A stretch of 64,000 bases of DNA. It comes from Gambelia wislizenii (taxonomy: Eukaryota > Chordata > Lepidosauria > Squamata > Crotaphytidae). Under the pieces are notes generated by a model. That model was given only the letters and a program-made list of their open reading frames with translations. It did no database searches and had not been told where the DNA came from. Positions 42,547 through 54,641 of the stretch are shown here, piece by piece; position 1 is the first letter of the stretch, and every line of letters starts with the position of its first letter. The translations under genes were made by a program, and so were the position numbers. The stretch spans positions 68,895,501 through 68,959,500 of the forward strand of contig JAUMIR010000001.1 of assembly GCA_030847615.1 (NCBI GenBank), given 5' to 3'.

Positions 42547-42624
42547 TTGGTTTCTTTGCCAGTCCAAACAGCAAATCAATGTCATGGAACCAGGCTTCCA
42601 TCTTATTAATATTTATGCCCTTTA

Positions 42625-43335
42625 TCAGATTTTGAGTAAGGTTGTCAACTTAGGCTGAAACTAGAAAAATTATTTTTGGATCACAACTTCCAGAATCCCC
42701 TGGCCAGAATGGTCAGCTTTTCATTCAACTTCTGCAGTACATTTAACAGTGGCTCAAGGCACAGGCCTTTGCAGACCGTGTCCTCTTCTTTTTTTTCTAT
42801 ACACTGAAAAACTTTGCCTGCCAATTGCCAATTTTAAGTTTTGTTAGCGGTCCAGAGCAGGCCAGGGTCCTCTCACCCCTGGTTATTTGGCAATTCAACA
42901 TTTAATTTTATAAAATTTGAGTATGCTTGCGTATAACCAAAAATACAGTATGAGGTGCCTTTTTGAGGATGTTTGAACTGGATAATTTCTCTCACATGTG
43001 AGATAATTTTCTTTTCCTGCCAAGTTGAATATTTTCTTTCTAATCATTCTGAGAACATAAGAATGGAAATGATCCCCTATTAAATTAGTTTGCCCAAGCC
43101 AAAATAGCTTCACAAATGAACAAATCCTTTCAACATTATGAAAGATCAACATTTCAATACCCCAGTTTTAGTGTGACCAGCTTGGGTTTCTTCTCATACC
43201 ATTGCTAAGAGAAAAGCTACAATAATTTTATCATCCTTAACTAAAGGGGAGAAATCATGCTTAACAGTGAAATCTTTTGCATGGTTACTCAGAAGTAAGC
43301 CCAACTGAATTCAGTAAGGTATACTCTTAGTTAAG
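42625..43335. other. Unassigned intergenic sequence
   Basis: Contains a small 'cacaacttccagaatcccct' foldback-family trace near 42680 and a 'ggttactcagaagtaagccc' repeat trace near 43283. Nothing else recognised. Confidence 0.35.
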
Positions 43336-43344
43336 TAAGTATGC

Positions 43345-43460
43345 TTTGCAAACTGTTGCATGGAACAGAGCTGTGTAGTTTACAAACCTTGTTCAAGTTG
43401 TTGCACAAAACTGAGTGTGCACTTTGCAAGTTGTTGCATGATCCTGAGCTGTGCACTTTT
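43345..43460. repeat. Imperfect short tandem repeats (Leu-Leu-His coding by chance)
   Basis: The phrase 'ctttgcaaactgttgca', with 'gagctgtg', recurs at about 43346, 43397 and 43420 with substitutions, giving three diverged units. The + frame reads 'CKLLHGTELCSLQ', 'FKLLHKTECAL', 'CKLLHDPELCTF', but there is no gene context, so this is a decayed minisatellite. Confidence 0.6.
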
Positions 43461-43478
43461 GTCTGCTTGATGGGAATA

Positions 43479-43712
43479 CAGTGGGCCCTTGGTATCTGCT
43501 GGGGTTTGGTCCCAAGGATCCCGTGGTTACCAAAATCTGTGGATGCTCAAGTCCCATTATATACAATGGCATAGTAAAATGGCATCCCTTATATAAAATG
43601 ACAGATTGCAAGACTAGCTTCTTCTGGAATTCCTCCCCTGCGCTTGAATATTTCCAAGCCAGGGTTGGTTGAATCTGTAGATGCAGAATTGATGCATATG
43701 GAGGGCAGACCC
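43479..43712. mobile_element. Tigger-like MITE (third subfamily)
   Basis: Starts 'cagtgggcccttggtatctg' after TA (43477-43478), with internal 'gatgctcaagtcccattata' 'tacaatggcatag' and 'atttccaagccagggttggt', and ends near 'atatggagggcagac'. This pattern is well known for Tigger-type elements across vertebrates. The right end is eroded. Confidence 0.85.
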
Positions 43713-43866
43713 AAATTGCTGTCTCCTGTTGGAATCGTATCCCATGCTTTTTCTCAACTGGAATTCAGCTCTTTCCAGTGAAAAATGTTTTCCTACCCCT
43801 GGTGTGCAAGATTGCAGTCTTACCAGCAAATAAACCTCATGCAATTCAGCCCCAATTCCACTGTTA

Positions 43867-44197
43867 GGACTTTTTCAGACAACCTTAAATCTGGCAGGAG
43901 ACATCGGGAGAGGTACGAGGCTATCCCGCGGCAGGGGGTCCTTTTTGGATGCTACCGTCCCTCTCCTGGCATTGTCCGTGCCAGTTCCATATCCAATCTA
44001 TTGCAACCGCACCATTTTTTACTCACAGAAGTTGTCAGTGAATAAAAAATGGTGTGGTTGCAATAGATCAGACACGGAACTGACACGGACGATGCCGGGA
44101 GAGGGACGGCGGCGTCTGAAAAGGATCCCCTGCCGCGGGATAGCTGCGTACCTCTCCCAACATCTTCTGCTGGATTTAAGGTTGTCTGAAAAAGTCC
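43867..44197. mobile_element. Long palindromic Harbinger-like MITE
   Basis: A 331-bp foldback element: left end 'ggactttttcagacaacc' and right end 'ggttgtctgaaaaagtcc' are exact reverse complements. The arms stay paired almost to the centre (for example 'tctattgcaaccgcaccatt' against 'aatggtgtggttgcaataga'). It is flanked by TTA (43864-43866 and 44198-44200). It is CpG-rich within an AT-rich flank, and no coding is visible. Confidence 0.9.
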
Positions 44198-44204
44198 TTA
44201 GTTT

Positions 44205-45150
44205 CTTTTTCATCAAATTTAGCACAGGGAGGAGACATCACTGATTAAGCTATCAGTGAAACCAAAAGAAAATACTAGTTCTAGTAACTACAAATGTAAA
44301 TCTTTAGTAATTTCATTCTCAAAGCAATGAGTAACTTTTTGCTGCAAGAAAAACCTTGAAAGTTTTCAAAGACTATGCAATTCAGGACTTTTCTGTGCAA
44401 AAAATCCCCCGGTGGTTTTGGACACAGTTGGTTTTCTGCATAGAAATCTTGTTTTCTGTGTAGAAAAAAATTCTTTTTCACAGAAAATGCAGTTTTCTGC
44501 ATTTACAAAGCACATGGGGATTCCTACGCAGAAAAAGCCTGAACTTGAAGATGATCAGTGTTGGGGGAATACTTGGGAAACCCCTTTTCCCACCACTGAT
44601 TTAATATTTTAAAACATTCTTTCCATCCCTAATTTGCACAATATCTGTCATGCTTCCTACTGTTCTACCCTCAGTGAGTTTTTTTTATTCTCTCTTTAAA
44701 GTTTCAAAACTTTTCTACAAGCACAAATGGGATTGAAATTTTCTGAGTTCTCATCAAGCTTACCAATCAGGGGTATTTCATACATTCCTTAGAAGAGACC
44801 AGCCATTTCTCTATTAGTGATCACCACAGATATTGGATTATACCATTGCCTATACTGCCTGGAAATGTTGGGAGATGTAGGCCAACACATATGGAGGGAG
44901 AAGGGTCGGGAGGGCTTGGCTAAATGATACTTGGACTAGATGCAGCAGACTTTAAGTTTTACAGACTTTTCTGTGAGATGGAGGCTGCAGCAGTCATGTT
45001 GCCTGAACCAAGATAAATTGATCTGCTAACAGATATATCATCTTTGCTTCTTCTGCCCTATGGGATCAATGTGGCAACACTTGATCTGGTTGAGACATAA
45101 TGATGTTGATCTAATAAAGCCATGCATTTCCTCCATTCTTTTCTTGTGTG
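44205..45150. other. Unassigned sequence with a self-complementary patch
   Basis: Around 44420-44510 the phrases 'gttttctgcatagaaa', 'gttttctgtgtagaaa' and 'gaaaatgcagttttctgca' repeat and can fold locally. Otherwise no gene or named element. Confidence 0.4.
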
Positions 45151-45155
45151 CTATA

Positions 45156-45183
45156 AAATAATAATAATAATAATAATAATAAT
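45156..45183. repeat. (AAT)n microsatellite
   Basis: Nine AAT/TAA units in 'aaaataataataataataat...', possibly the tail of a lost retroposon. Confidence 0.9.
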
Positions 45184-45379
45184 ACCTCCCTGGTTTATTA
45201 AATGATACTTTCCCATTATATCCAAACCATTTCTAGAATCACCTGGGCTTGTAGTCCAAGATGAAATTATAGTTTCCCTAGGGTTGTAACTGAAGTTTTT
45301 CAATTTCAATAAGACAGGGAAAGGCTGGAATGAGTTGCTCCTCAGTCTAATAAGCCATTATTTAGCTTACAAAAAACAC

Positions 45380-45690
45380 AAGTATGTGGAGATGTCATCC
45401 AATGAAATGATGTTACATGGTGGGTGATTCAGGAGAGATAATTGTCCTGTGTCAAGAAGGACACATACTTAAACTATGGGATTAACTACCACAAGATGTA
45501 CCAATGATCACCAGCTTGGATGGCTTTGAAAGGGGATTGGACACATTCCTGGCTCCAACAGGAGTGTCAATGCTAATTACTGGGGAACATGAGTGGGTGG
45601 GTGCAATTGCATTGATGTGCTGCTGCATGTGTTTGCCATAGGCATCTGGATGGGCACTGTGTGACCTGGGGTGAAACCTGATTAGGCTTG
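45380..45690 (+). mobile_element. CR1 LINE 3' end, plus strand
   Basis: 'taactaccacaagatgtacc', 'agcttggatggctttgaaag' 'gggattggacacattcctgg' and 'gcatctggatgggcactgtg' follow the CR1 3' end of the subfamily seen reversed at 6290-6440. Confidence 0.7.
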
Positions 45691-46009
45691 TTATCTTTGG
45701 TTGTGGCAAAGGTTCTTTGCCCCTGACAGCTATGAGACTCAACTTGGAAATGCAAAACAAATGAAGAAATACCCAGGCCAAAGCATGTTAAGAAAATATC
45801 AGAAAAAAACAAATGAAATTTGGGTTGGGGCTTTGGGCTGGATTCTAATCTTATTTATTTGCTTACTTAATAGTTATATATCCAACGTTTCCACCAGTTA
45901 GCACAAAATGGCATATATGGCTTTCCTCCTTCTCCATCAATTTCTCCTTACAATAGTCAGATGGCGCAGGTAGGCAGAGAGAGTGAGAGTGAGACTGGCC
46001 CAAGAGGAT

Positions 46010-46250
46010 CTTCTACGTTGTGGCACCCCAATTAGGAAACTGGAGGTCAATCGGTTTCATTCTAGCTCAAGTAAAAATAAGGCTTTTCAGTAAAGCCTTT
46101 TGGCCCAAATGGATTTATTCCAAAATGCACATGGTTTTAAACTTTCTTAACTTGTTAAACCTTTTATCAGAACGCTGCCCTGAAATCCTAGGAAATAGGG
46201 AAGGATATAAGTATCTTAATAAAATAAATGAATGAATAAGATCACCCAGT
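46010..46250 (+). mobile_element. LINE 3' tail, plus strand (tentative)
   Basis: 'ttgtggcaccccaattagga', an AT-rich stretch, then 'gaagtatcttaataaaataa'-like text with ATGAATGA repeats resembles the CR1/L3-type tails at 12100 and 15750. No frame remains. Confidence 0.4.
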
Positions 46251-46276
46251 GAGTTCCATGACTTCGCACTGACTAG

Positions 46277-46864
46277 GGACTTTATCAGATGCACTAAAAA
46301 TGGCGTCATAACAACGCCACATAAACGTTTAAGGGCGTGCATACCAGATGATGTTGTCATTTCACATTTATGTATTTGCAATAAGCCGTTCTATTTTATT
46401 GATGGGACAGGCCGTCAATAGATCAGCTGTGGTGATTTTTTTTGCCGGCATTGCCAGCATTTGAAACCTTGCACCTCCCCCCACCCCATGAATACATCAT
46501 GAATGGCTGGTCTGGCCAGAACACTTCCAGGTGAAATTGTGACATCCAAATAGGTGACACTCTTTTCATGAACCTCTCTGGTTTACTTGGTACTTTTAAA
46601 GTGTGTTTCTGTGCTTTTGTGAACTTTTTGTGTGTTATTTTTGCTTTTATTTTTGAATTTCCTGTGCTTGTGTCTCCTTGCGAGAATCCAGGGGATTTCA
46701 TTCCAGGAAGTGAATGGAGCTCTGTTCACTCCTCAGTCATTGCTGGGGCTGCCTTTGGACAGGATACAAGGTAAGTGTGGTAAAGGGTGTTCTTTTGCCA
46801 GCATAAAAATGTCACAAATTATGCCGGCAAAAGAACAGAAAGGGGGAGTGGTTTGATAAAGTCC
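46277..46864. mobile_element. Harbinger-like non-autonomous element A, copy 2
   Basis: A 588-bp copy with perfect 10-bp ends 'ggactttatc' and 'gataaagtcc', flanked by TAG on both sides (46274-46276 and 46865-46867). Internal blocks match 36308-36868. It is GC-patchy, with no transposase frame. Confidence 0.85.
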
Positions 46865-46869
46865 TAGAA

Positions 46870-47965
46870 CTTGTATCACCCAAGCTTCAGGGTCCACACT
46901 TTAACCACTATACCACATTAGCTAAAATATATGACTTTGCTTCTTACATTCACCTGAAGAAGTAGCATGCCTCCAATCCCCTCCCTCCCATTACAGTGTC
47001 CTAGAAACCAAGACACTCTTCTGGTTCTTACAAGGCAGATTCCACCTTCATTTTGCTTCTTGGCAGAGAATGCTTTTTCCTTTACGATGACTGGCTCTGC
47101 ATCTTCAATAATCACTGGCTGCCAACATTCCACAGGCAGCTTGATAGAAGGCTCCTTGCACTGCCTGAGAAATAAATAACAATTAATTCAACATAGTCAG
47201 AAACTCCCATTAATAGAGACCGCTGGATAAGAGAGGCTTGCTCTCTGGGGGTGGAATGCAAAGCACAGTCCATTCATCTCCTTGACACCTGTTTGATTCT
47301 TGTCCAACTGACCCTGGCACTGTATATGTTTGGGTAACAAGGAGGTTGGATATGATAGCAAATAGAGAACAAAGCATAACCTTTTTTGCTAAATTGCTTC
47401 AGAAAGACCTCATCTGGCATAGCCCAATCCTGAGTTTTTCTCTTGATCCAGTTGCATCTCAGTGCAAATCTGAGAAAATCACTATTTTCCATGTGCCTTG
47501 AATGTACACAGCATTGTTTTAGACAACTAAATGTTGGTTGCTACCTCCGTCTTTATCTGCACAATAACTTTCTTTTAAAAAAAATTAAAACACAACAGAA
47601 CAGTGCTTTTAAAGCTGGTTTGTGTAGGGGACCAGCAGGGCTTTACCCCCAATCTGCTAGAGGCCAGCACCAACTTGCACCCGTTGGCTACAACTGTTTC
47701 TTTCTTTCCTGGAAACTCAACATGAATTAGCAGCCAATAACTCACAGACCAGCACTGGTACATGGACCACCACTTTGAACAGTAGTGCACTACAACACAG
47801 CACTCAACGCAATCACAACCATGAGAGGGAACAGCAGGAGAAGACCTCAGAGATTCCAAGTTTTTTTAAAAATGGAATTGTTAGGTCTCCTAAAGATGTT
47901 TGTGAAGGTGCTCCAAGGAAATAATTCCATAGGTAAGACACCACAACAGAAAATGTATTCATTTC
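46870..47965. other. Unassigned intergenic sequence
   Basis: A tRNA-SINE end trace lies at 46875-46920 ('accactataccacatta'). The rest shows no gene. 'cagtgcttttaaagctggtt' and 'aattagcagccaataactc' do not match a known family. Confidence 0.35.
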
Positions 47966-47969
47966 ATTT

Positions 47970-48045
47970 CAGCAGCAGCTTCTTGCACTAGCTGAAGTTT
48001 TTGAACACTTTTCAAAGGCAGCCCCATGTGGAGTGCATCAGTGCC
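47970..48045 (-). mobile_element. LINE fragment, minus strand (same family as 25510-27415)
   Basis: 'cttgcactagctgaagtttt' 'tgaacacttttcaaaggcag' 'ccccatgtggagtgcatc' matches about 26085-26150, encoding the reverse of 'LPLKSVQKLQLVQEAAAE'. Confidence 0.75.
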
Positions 48046-48049
48046 GTGC

Positions 48050-50270
48050 TGATGTCTGTGGTCCCATGAGGTTGGGCTGGCCTCCTGCCTCACAGGGAAA
48101 TGAACCAAGCGTTGTGCCAGTTGTGCCACATATTTATAGAGAAGGAAGGGGAGATTGAAATAGGTTGGTTGTTTTGAGGAACAGCTCACTCCCTATGTTT
48201 TTTTCTTTTTTCTTTTCTGCCAAACCACTTTGGCTTCACCTCTTACTTTGAATACTATCCACTTAGAAGATTTGGACACATGTCTTTATAAAATCCCTGC
48301 AGGCTGATTTTTAAATAGTTTTATAAGTGTATGGTGGGTTGGTTTTACATGTGTGCCTTTTATTTGTTTTACTGTATTAATTTTCATAGATTCCATTGTA
48401 TGTTTAAGTCAATAGGAAGTATATATGCACATGTAACTTTTATACTTGTATAGTATATGTCTTGCTTAAAATTAGTAACATATGAGTATAGTTTCTTTTC
48501 CTTTGAACAGTCCCTGAAGAAGGCCATATAAATATTTCTTGGCTGAAACACATTGGGCTAATTCCTGGAATAAAACTTTCTTTTATATACATCCTGAGAC
48601 TTAGTTTCTCCTTCACATCACACAAAATTTGCTGCCTGAGGCAAAGAAGAAGATGTGGCCCATCTCACCCTTTCATCTACAGAAGTGGAGAGAGCAGGCT
48701 AGTTGTGTGTGGGGGGGGGGCAGAGTTTAGCACAGACTGTGGGACCTGCAGACCTCTTTCCTCCGATAAATAGAAATCACCAGAGAAGAGCTGTTGCCAG
48801 TGCAGGCTCTCTAGCATCTGCCACATGAAACAGTTGCCTCAGTTGGGACAGCCGTTCTCATCCACAAAACTCTATAAACCAGTTTCCTCCTCCTGGCTTG
48901 CCCTAGTTTGTCTTCATGCATGCCCTGTATGCATGTCTTTCATGCTGCATCCTGCAATGGCCTCCCACATTCCTTGTTTAGTCGTGGTGGTCTTTGTGCA
49001 CCTGCGTGCAGTGCACCTGCTTGGCTGTGTATAAGCAAATGTAGCCTCTATTAACATGAAAGTGAAACCCCATGCTTTCCAGACCTGCTAAGCTACACCC
49101 CTAAGGCCCCTTAAGTAACGGCCACAACACAGGCATACTGCTTTATTAAAACTTTTATTCTTTCCTTTTGGCTGATGAACAGCAAAGCAGCCTGCCAGTC
49201 CGCCAGCCATATGTGCTCAGGGGCCTGTTTGCACAAAATGTTTGCTGAGAGTCTCTTGGGTTTATGCTGTTCCTTCTTCCACTTGGGTTTCTTTCTAAGG
49301 CTTGTACTGGAGGTTGTTTAATCTGAAACCAGGGTGCTGCATGATGGGGCTCTGGGCAGAATTTTCCCCTTGCATCCACTTGCTGCAAAAATCATTCTTC
49401 TACTGGACCACAGCTCCTATAATTCCCCAGCCAGCACAGCCAGTGATGGCGCTGGTTGGGAGTGCTGAAGCTGATTGGAGGTCATGTGATTTGGGAAGTA
49501 TGGGAACTGTGGTCCAGAAAAGGAACTTCTGTGGTTTCTTGTACTGGTTATACATGATGAGTTGCAAGGGTGTTACATAGTGAAAACACAGCGAGCAGAC
49601 ATTACTTGTGGATCCTATTAATTCATTTTATTTGCTTGTTTATTACATTGCTATTCTACCTTTCCTCCAGTGATCTGAAGGCAGCATACACACTTCTCTT
49701 CTTCTACACTTGATCCTCAGAAAAAAAGCCTATGAAGTCATTGCAGGGGTGTAGTGATGGGGGCAGGAAGAAGGGCATTGTTCCCTCAAATAAAAATTCT
49801 GTCCCTTCCAATGAAATTTTCCTTTAGCCTCCAGACCTCTAGACTTGCAGTTGAACATTTAGATATACAGTTTAGGCATCCAAAGGAAAGGATATGGTAG
49901 AATTTTTTCAAAATGAACTTAGTAAAACATTGCTACATGTACATGAAGCGTTGATGTGCATGTATACTTTGTATGCTACAGGACTCGGCTATGGTGCATT
50001 TACAGCTGTCTATGAAAATTCATTCTCAACATTGACGCATGTGGTGACACCTCACAGGCATTCAGTGTTTCATAAGGAAAAAAAGCAATTTTATTTATTT
50101 ATTTATTTTTTAGTAATCTTGGCTTTTGGAAGGAACAGCTTTGAAGGCATTCAAACAGACAATTTCTCCACAAATATGTAGAGAAATCATGGTTCATTAG
50201 AACCTATTAACAGTTGCTATCATGATAACAGAATGACTTGTACAATATGCATTTACATTCTAATAGCTTT
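48050..50270. other. Mostly unassigned intergenic sequence
   Basis: A minus-strand LINE tail is likely at 49620-49700, a foldback-MITE trace at 49400-49520 ('cacagctcctataattcccc' and inverted partner 'gggaactgtggtccag'), and a repeat at 49745-49895 shared with 53640-53800 ('tatacagtttaggcatccaa'). No gene seen. Confidence 0.4.
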
Positions 50271-50272
50271 TA

Positions 50273-50494
50273 CAGTACGATCCCTGTATCCATGGAGGAT
50301 ATGTTCCCAGACTTACCATGGGAATGTGAAACTGTGGGTAATAGCAAACCCTATTGAAATTGATGACTTCCAGCCCAACGTCTGGTGGACGCATACCACA
50401 GAATCGTGCTGGAGGACCTAGAAAATGCCTAGAGAGGACATTTTTTGGATGCAGATATGGGTCCCATGGATATTGGGTGTGTGTGCTTGTACTG
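50273..50494. mobile_element. Tigger-like MITE (fourth subfamily)
   Basis: Begins 'cagtacgatccctgtatcc' after TA (50271-50272) and ends 'gcttgtactg' before TA (50495-50496). Internal 'gaatgtgaaactgtgggtaa' 'tagcaaaccctattgaaat' is typical of these elements. The outer six bases of the inverted ends are conserved and the rest has decayed. Confidence 0.75.
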
Positions 50495-51279
50495 TATTTA
50501 GTTTGCACAACTGTTTTGCATGTGAAAAATATTGATTTCCTGTTTGGAAGCATACTTTCTAACTCAAATGCAACATACTTTCTAATTCAAATGCAATAAT
50601 TGGGGGGTTATTTTTGTCATTACTTATGAAAACTTTGCTCATCAGGTAACAAGCAATGCCTACTGGAATTCCCTCATCTGTACAACAATTAAAGGTATAG
50701 GAGCCCTCTCCAGTTATCGCTTTGGCACCTGACACCAGATGACTCTATGAGGATGGTGGGACAGAAAGAAAGTCCTCTCCTGGAGAACAGACTTGGGCAG
50801 ACTCATATGGGGAGATAACAGGCCATGTAGGGCTCTAAAAGTAATAACCAGCACCTCCAGTACTCTCCAAAATAACTTATCAGTAGTGACTGTATTGCTT
50901 GAAACTAATTACTTGCAAGGTCTTCCTCATCTTAAACCTCTACCTATAGACTAACATAGTGGTTCTCAAACTTTGGCCCTCAACTCCCAGAAGTCCCAGC
51001 CTGCTTTGCTAATGTTTAGGGATTTTGGACAACAAAGTCCAAAACATCTGGAGCACCAACAATTGAGAACCCTTGCTTTTACATATCTTCAGTGCTGGAC
51101 TCTTCTATGTTTACTTTCTAATAAGGGTTGGCTGATTAAGAGACAGGGCAGAAACAGGAAGACCACATATAATCAATGATGGCTTTGAAAACAAGGACTT
51201 GTGGATCTGAGTTACCATTTGTTCATAATCCCCAGCTCTCTTTGTCCTTGTCAGGCGAGGCTACACAGATGCAGAACCA

Positions 51280-51930
51280 GTGCTTGACATGAGGGGTGGG
51301 TTGGATGAGGGCTGATAAAATGAACCTGAATCCTGGCAAGACGGTGGAGCTGTGGATAAGGTGGTGTTCATTTCCAAGAGCTGGGAGTACAGCTGTTCTG
51401 GATGGGGTTGCACACCCTTGGAAAGAGCAAGGATGTAAATCTTCAACTATTTTGCTCATGCAAATAAAGAATTCCCATATTTTTCTCACTGCTGTGCAAT
51501 TTTCACCTGGTACTTGCCCATCCTGAAGCGTGGGGTGTTTTAAAATATGATTGTATTACTGTAATTCATTGTACATGCAGATTCCCTTAATGCCAGTTTG
51601 GAAGCTTCAGGTAGCACAGAATGTAATGGCCAGAACTATAACTGGTACATAGTGAATAAATTCTGAAGGAGTTGCACAGGTTGCCTTTTTGTAGTCAGGT
51701 CCAATTCATAGCTTTCATGTTTAATTCAAAGCTTTTCAAGACTTGGGACCCAAATCTGTGAAAGAATGTCCCTTGGGACATCTGCTTATCCATGATTTAA
51801 GATCACCAGGCACCTCTTCTCCAAGTTCTTTGGATGCTTTATCTGTCAACAATGGGGAGGGCTTTCTCAGCTGTGATGCCCCAGCTATCGAATACTGATC
51901 CCACGGGGGTGTGGCTGGTAGGGTTTTCCA
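51280..51930 (+). mobile_element. CR1/L3-like LINE RT fragment, plus strand
   Basis: Broken frames read 'MNLNPGKTVELWIRW' (the 'LNPDKTE' block), 'VAQNVMARTITGT', 'QVQFIAFMFNSKLFKTW', and a last 'STMGRAFSAVMPQLSNTDP', in the same order as the 25510-27415 element. Stops and frameshifts throughout. Confidence 0.7.
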
Positions 51931-52169
51931 GAGTGAAAACTGAAGAGGGCTCCTGTACCTTGTGTAGTTGTGTAGAAAATGGAATTTCAGCATATTGAAA
52001 CATCTGCAGAAATTCCCTCTTCTACACAACCATTAAAGCCACAGAAGCCTTCTTCAGTTTTCACTCTGGCAACTCTAGTGGGTGGTACCCACATTGCAAT
52101 TATTTCAATGCCAACTCAAAACCATTCTATTTTCCAATTTTCCTAAGGGAAAGGTGTGCTTCAGTATAA

Positions 52170-52420
52170 AAAGAACGGGAGGGAGAAAGCAGTTTTCTGA
52201 CATCTTTAAGACTCACCAATTTATTTTAGCTTGAGCTTTTGCGGATTTACAACTCACTTCCTCAGATGTTTTGACAGAACATAATATTCAAGCGTCAGGT
52301 ATACGTAACATATCCCAGTTACACAGTGCCGGGAGTGGGATCAGGGTGAAATGGGATACACAAAATGACAATTTTAATACAGGTCATAAACTTTCAAAGG
52401 GCTGGTCATAAACCTTCAAA
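52170..52420. repeat. Unclassified dispersed repeat
   Basis: 'tttctgacatctttaagact' 'caccaatttattttagcttg' 'agcttttgcggatttac' is a motif common in reptile repeats, related to 37200-37400 and 62575-62635. Its class is unknown to me. Confidence 0.4.
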
Positions 52421-52929
52421 CCTTTGTTTACCCAGGCATTGTAAATGGTTCATTCTGTTACATTCTACTGTATTTTCTACCTTCTTTATTCTTCTCAGGA
52501 TGAAGAGATTTTTTGCATTTTTACTGTTTACTGTTTTATTTTAATCAGATTTGCACACTGCCCTGGTGTCCACAAAGGCCAAAAAAAAAAAAAAGTTTTA
52601 AAATGTGTTTTTAAATGTGTGTGTGTGCATACATATATAAATCTGGAGTGAGAAGAAAACTGGGGTGGGGAGGGGAGGGGAAATATGATCTGTCTACGGA
52701 GGGAGGGTCATTGCTTAACTCTGTTTCATATGTGTACAAAAGAATCCTCCCCCAATATTCATTATAGGTGAACTCTAGGGTCTCCAACATGGTGCCCAGG
52801 GACACCTCCCTTGAGGTTTGTCAAGTCTTCCTTTCACCTTTGATTTTTTTGCAAAAATATTTTTTAATATTTATTCTTAAAAATGGAAGACTATCATGGT
52901 GCAAAGTGATGCCCTGACATTCCCAACCA

Positions 52930-53395
52930 TTTTAAGAAGCATCTAGACAAATTGGAGCAGGTTCAGAGACAGGCAATGAGGACGATAAGAGGTATGGAGA
53001 CCAAAACATATGAGGGGAGGTTGAAGAAGCTGGGCATGTTCAACTTGGTGAAGAGAAAACTGAGGGATGGCATGATCACACTCTTTAAATACATCAAGGG
53101 CTGCCACTAAGAGAAGGGTGCAGGCTTGTTTTCTGCTGCCTCAGAGGGTAGGGCCAGGTCTAATGGTTTTAAGTTACAGGAGGGTAGATTTTGACTGAAC
53201 ATTAGAAGGAGCTTCTTGACAGTGAGAGTGGTTTGAAACCAATGGCCTAGGAGGTAGTGAGGTCTCCTTCTCTGGATGTCTTCAAAAAGAGGCTGGGCAG
53301 GTACCTGCCAGGGATGCTGTAGCTGGAGATCCTGCACTGAGCAGGGGGTTGGACCTGATGGTCCCTTGCTACTCTATGATTCTGAGAGCACCCAT
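52930..53395 (+). mobile_element. CR1 LINE 3' end, plus strand
   Basis: Follows the CR1 order: 'ggagcaggttcagagacagg', 'tgaggggaggttgaagaagc', 'gtttaagttacaggagggta'-like block, 'gaacattagaaggagcttct', 'tgacagtgagagtggtttga', then the end 'ctactctatgattctgag'. Stops break the frame. Confidence 0.85.
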
Positions 53396-53639
53396 GTAAC
53401 TCTCTCAGAATTCTTAATAGGCCCACCAGCACCTAAAGGTTAACCTATAACAAATACTCTGTTAACCTGCAATTGATAGATGTTGATAGACAAATGTATA
53501 ATATAAGACTCTAACACATGTATTTCTTTTCCTGGATATTTTTGTTTCCTAGTAAACAAATATTTAGCATCTTTTTAGTGATAAACACTGGGTTAAAAGT
53601 GCAGAGAGAACCTTATAAAACATCACTAAGCAGAGATAT

Positions 53640-53805
53640 GGGGGAGGGAATATGGGCACTCCCCCTCACACAATGAAATGTTCCTTCATTCCCCAAATTT
53701 CTAAAATTGCAGTAACTTAAACATTCAATTATTTGTATTTCAATTTAGAAATACAGTTTCTAATTGTATTTCAATTTAGTTTAATTGTATTTCAATTTAG
53801 AAATA
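53640..53805. repeat. Dispersed repeat that was the target of a LINE insertion
   Basis: 'atttcaatttagaaatacag' 'ttt' occurs in near-tandem copies at 53742 and 53789, and again at 54642 after the LINE. A related stretch without the LINE lies at 49745-49895. Confidence 0.6.
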
Positions 53806-54641
53806 TCTCTCTCTCTGGGTTTTCTTCGCAAACGAAGATTCAGGAAGGACTCATCCCTCGCTTTCTGCAAGCGCGCTGATGACTAAAAAGGCAAATCCGA
53901 GATAAACAAGTCCGGTTGTAGAAAGCACAGCAGAAGGTCTCCTTGGGTGATGTTTTTGGGTTGTGATTCTTTCTGTGTTGTCATTTCTCTTCAAGACTTG
54001 TTCGGCGTGAGTTCTCAAATAAGGCTGCAGCATTGTGGATAGTGTGTCTCCATGCCTCCCGATGTGAGGCCAGGGCAGACCATTGTTGGTGATCAATTTG
54101 GCCGAGCCTGAGATGTTGTTTCAGGGAGTCTTTGTATTGCTTTTTTGGAGCACCTTTCTTATGCTGACCCGTGGCAAGTTCACCATAGAGTAGTATTTTT
54201 GGGAGGCGATGGTCCTCCATGCTAGAAACGTGCCCTGCCCAGCGCAGCTGTGTCCTCAATATCATGGCCTCAATGCTGGTGATCCCTGCTTGCTCAAGGA
54301 CAGCAACATTCGTCACATAGTCAGTCTAGTGTATATTTAGGATTGTGCATAGACAGCGCTGATGAAAGCGTTCGAGGAGTCGTAGGCGGTGGCGATAGGT
54401 GCCCCATGTTTCATCCATAAAGGAGGATAGACAGTACAATGGCTCTATACACACTGATTTTTGTGCTTTGCCTCAGGTGTTTATTGCTCCAGACTCTTTT
54501 GTGAAGTCTTCCAAATGCAGTATACGCCTTTGCTAATCTGTGATCGATCTCTTTGTCAATCTTGGCATCTGAGGAGATGATGCTTCCCAGGTAGGTGAAC
54601 TGCTGAATGGACTTGAGTGCAGAGTTACATAGAAACCCTTA
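53806..54641 (-). mobile_element. Non-LTR retrotransposon 3' end with 17-bp target duplication, minus strand
   Basis: Flanked by 'atttcaatttagaaata' at 53789-53805 and 54642-54658. The minus strand encodes 'FTYLGSIISSDAKIDKEIDH', 'LAKAYTAFGRLHKRVWSNKH', then 'VAVLEQAGITSIEAMILRTQ', 'LRWAGHVSSMEDHRLPKIL', and a Cys/His end. This is the C-terminal part of an RT-encoding LINE (RTE-like; clade not settled). 5'-truncated at 836 bp, with few frame breaks, so it is younger than the copy at 6925. Confidence 0.9.

Noticed and set aside
43341..43574. Leu-Leu-His repeat protein
   Set aside because: The frame covers a small diverged tandem repeat and then runs into a Tigger-like MITE; no start context or homology.
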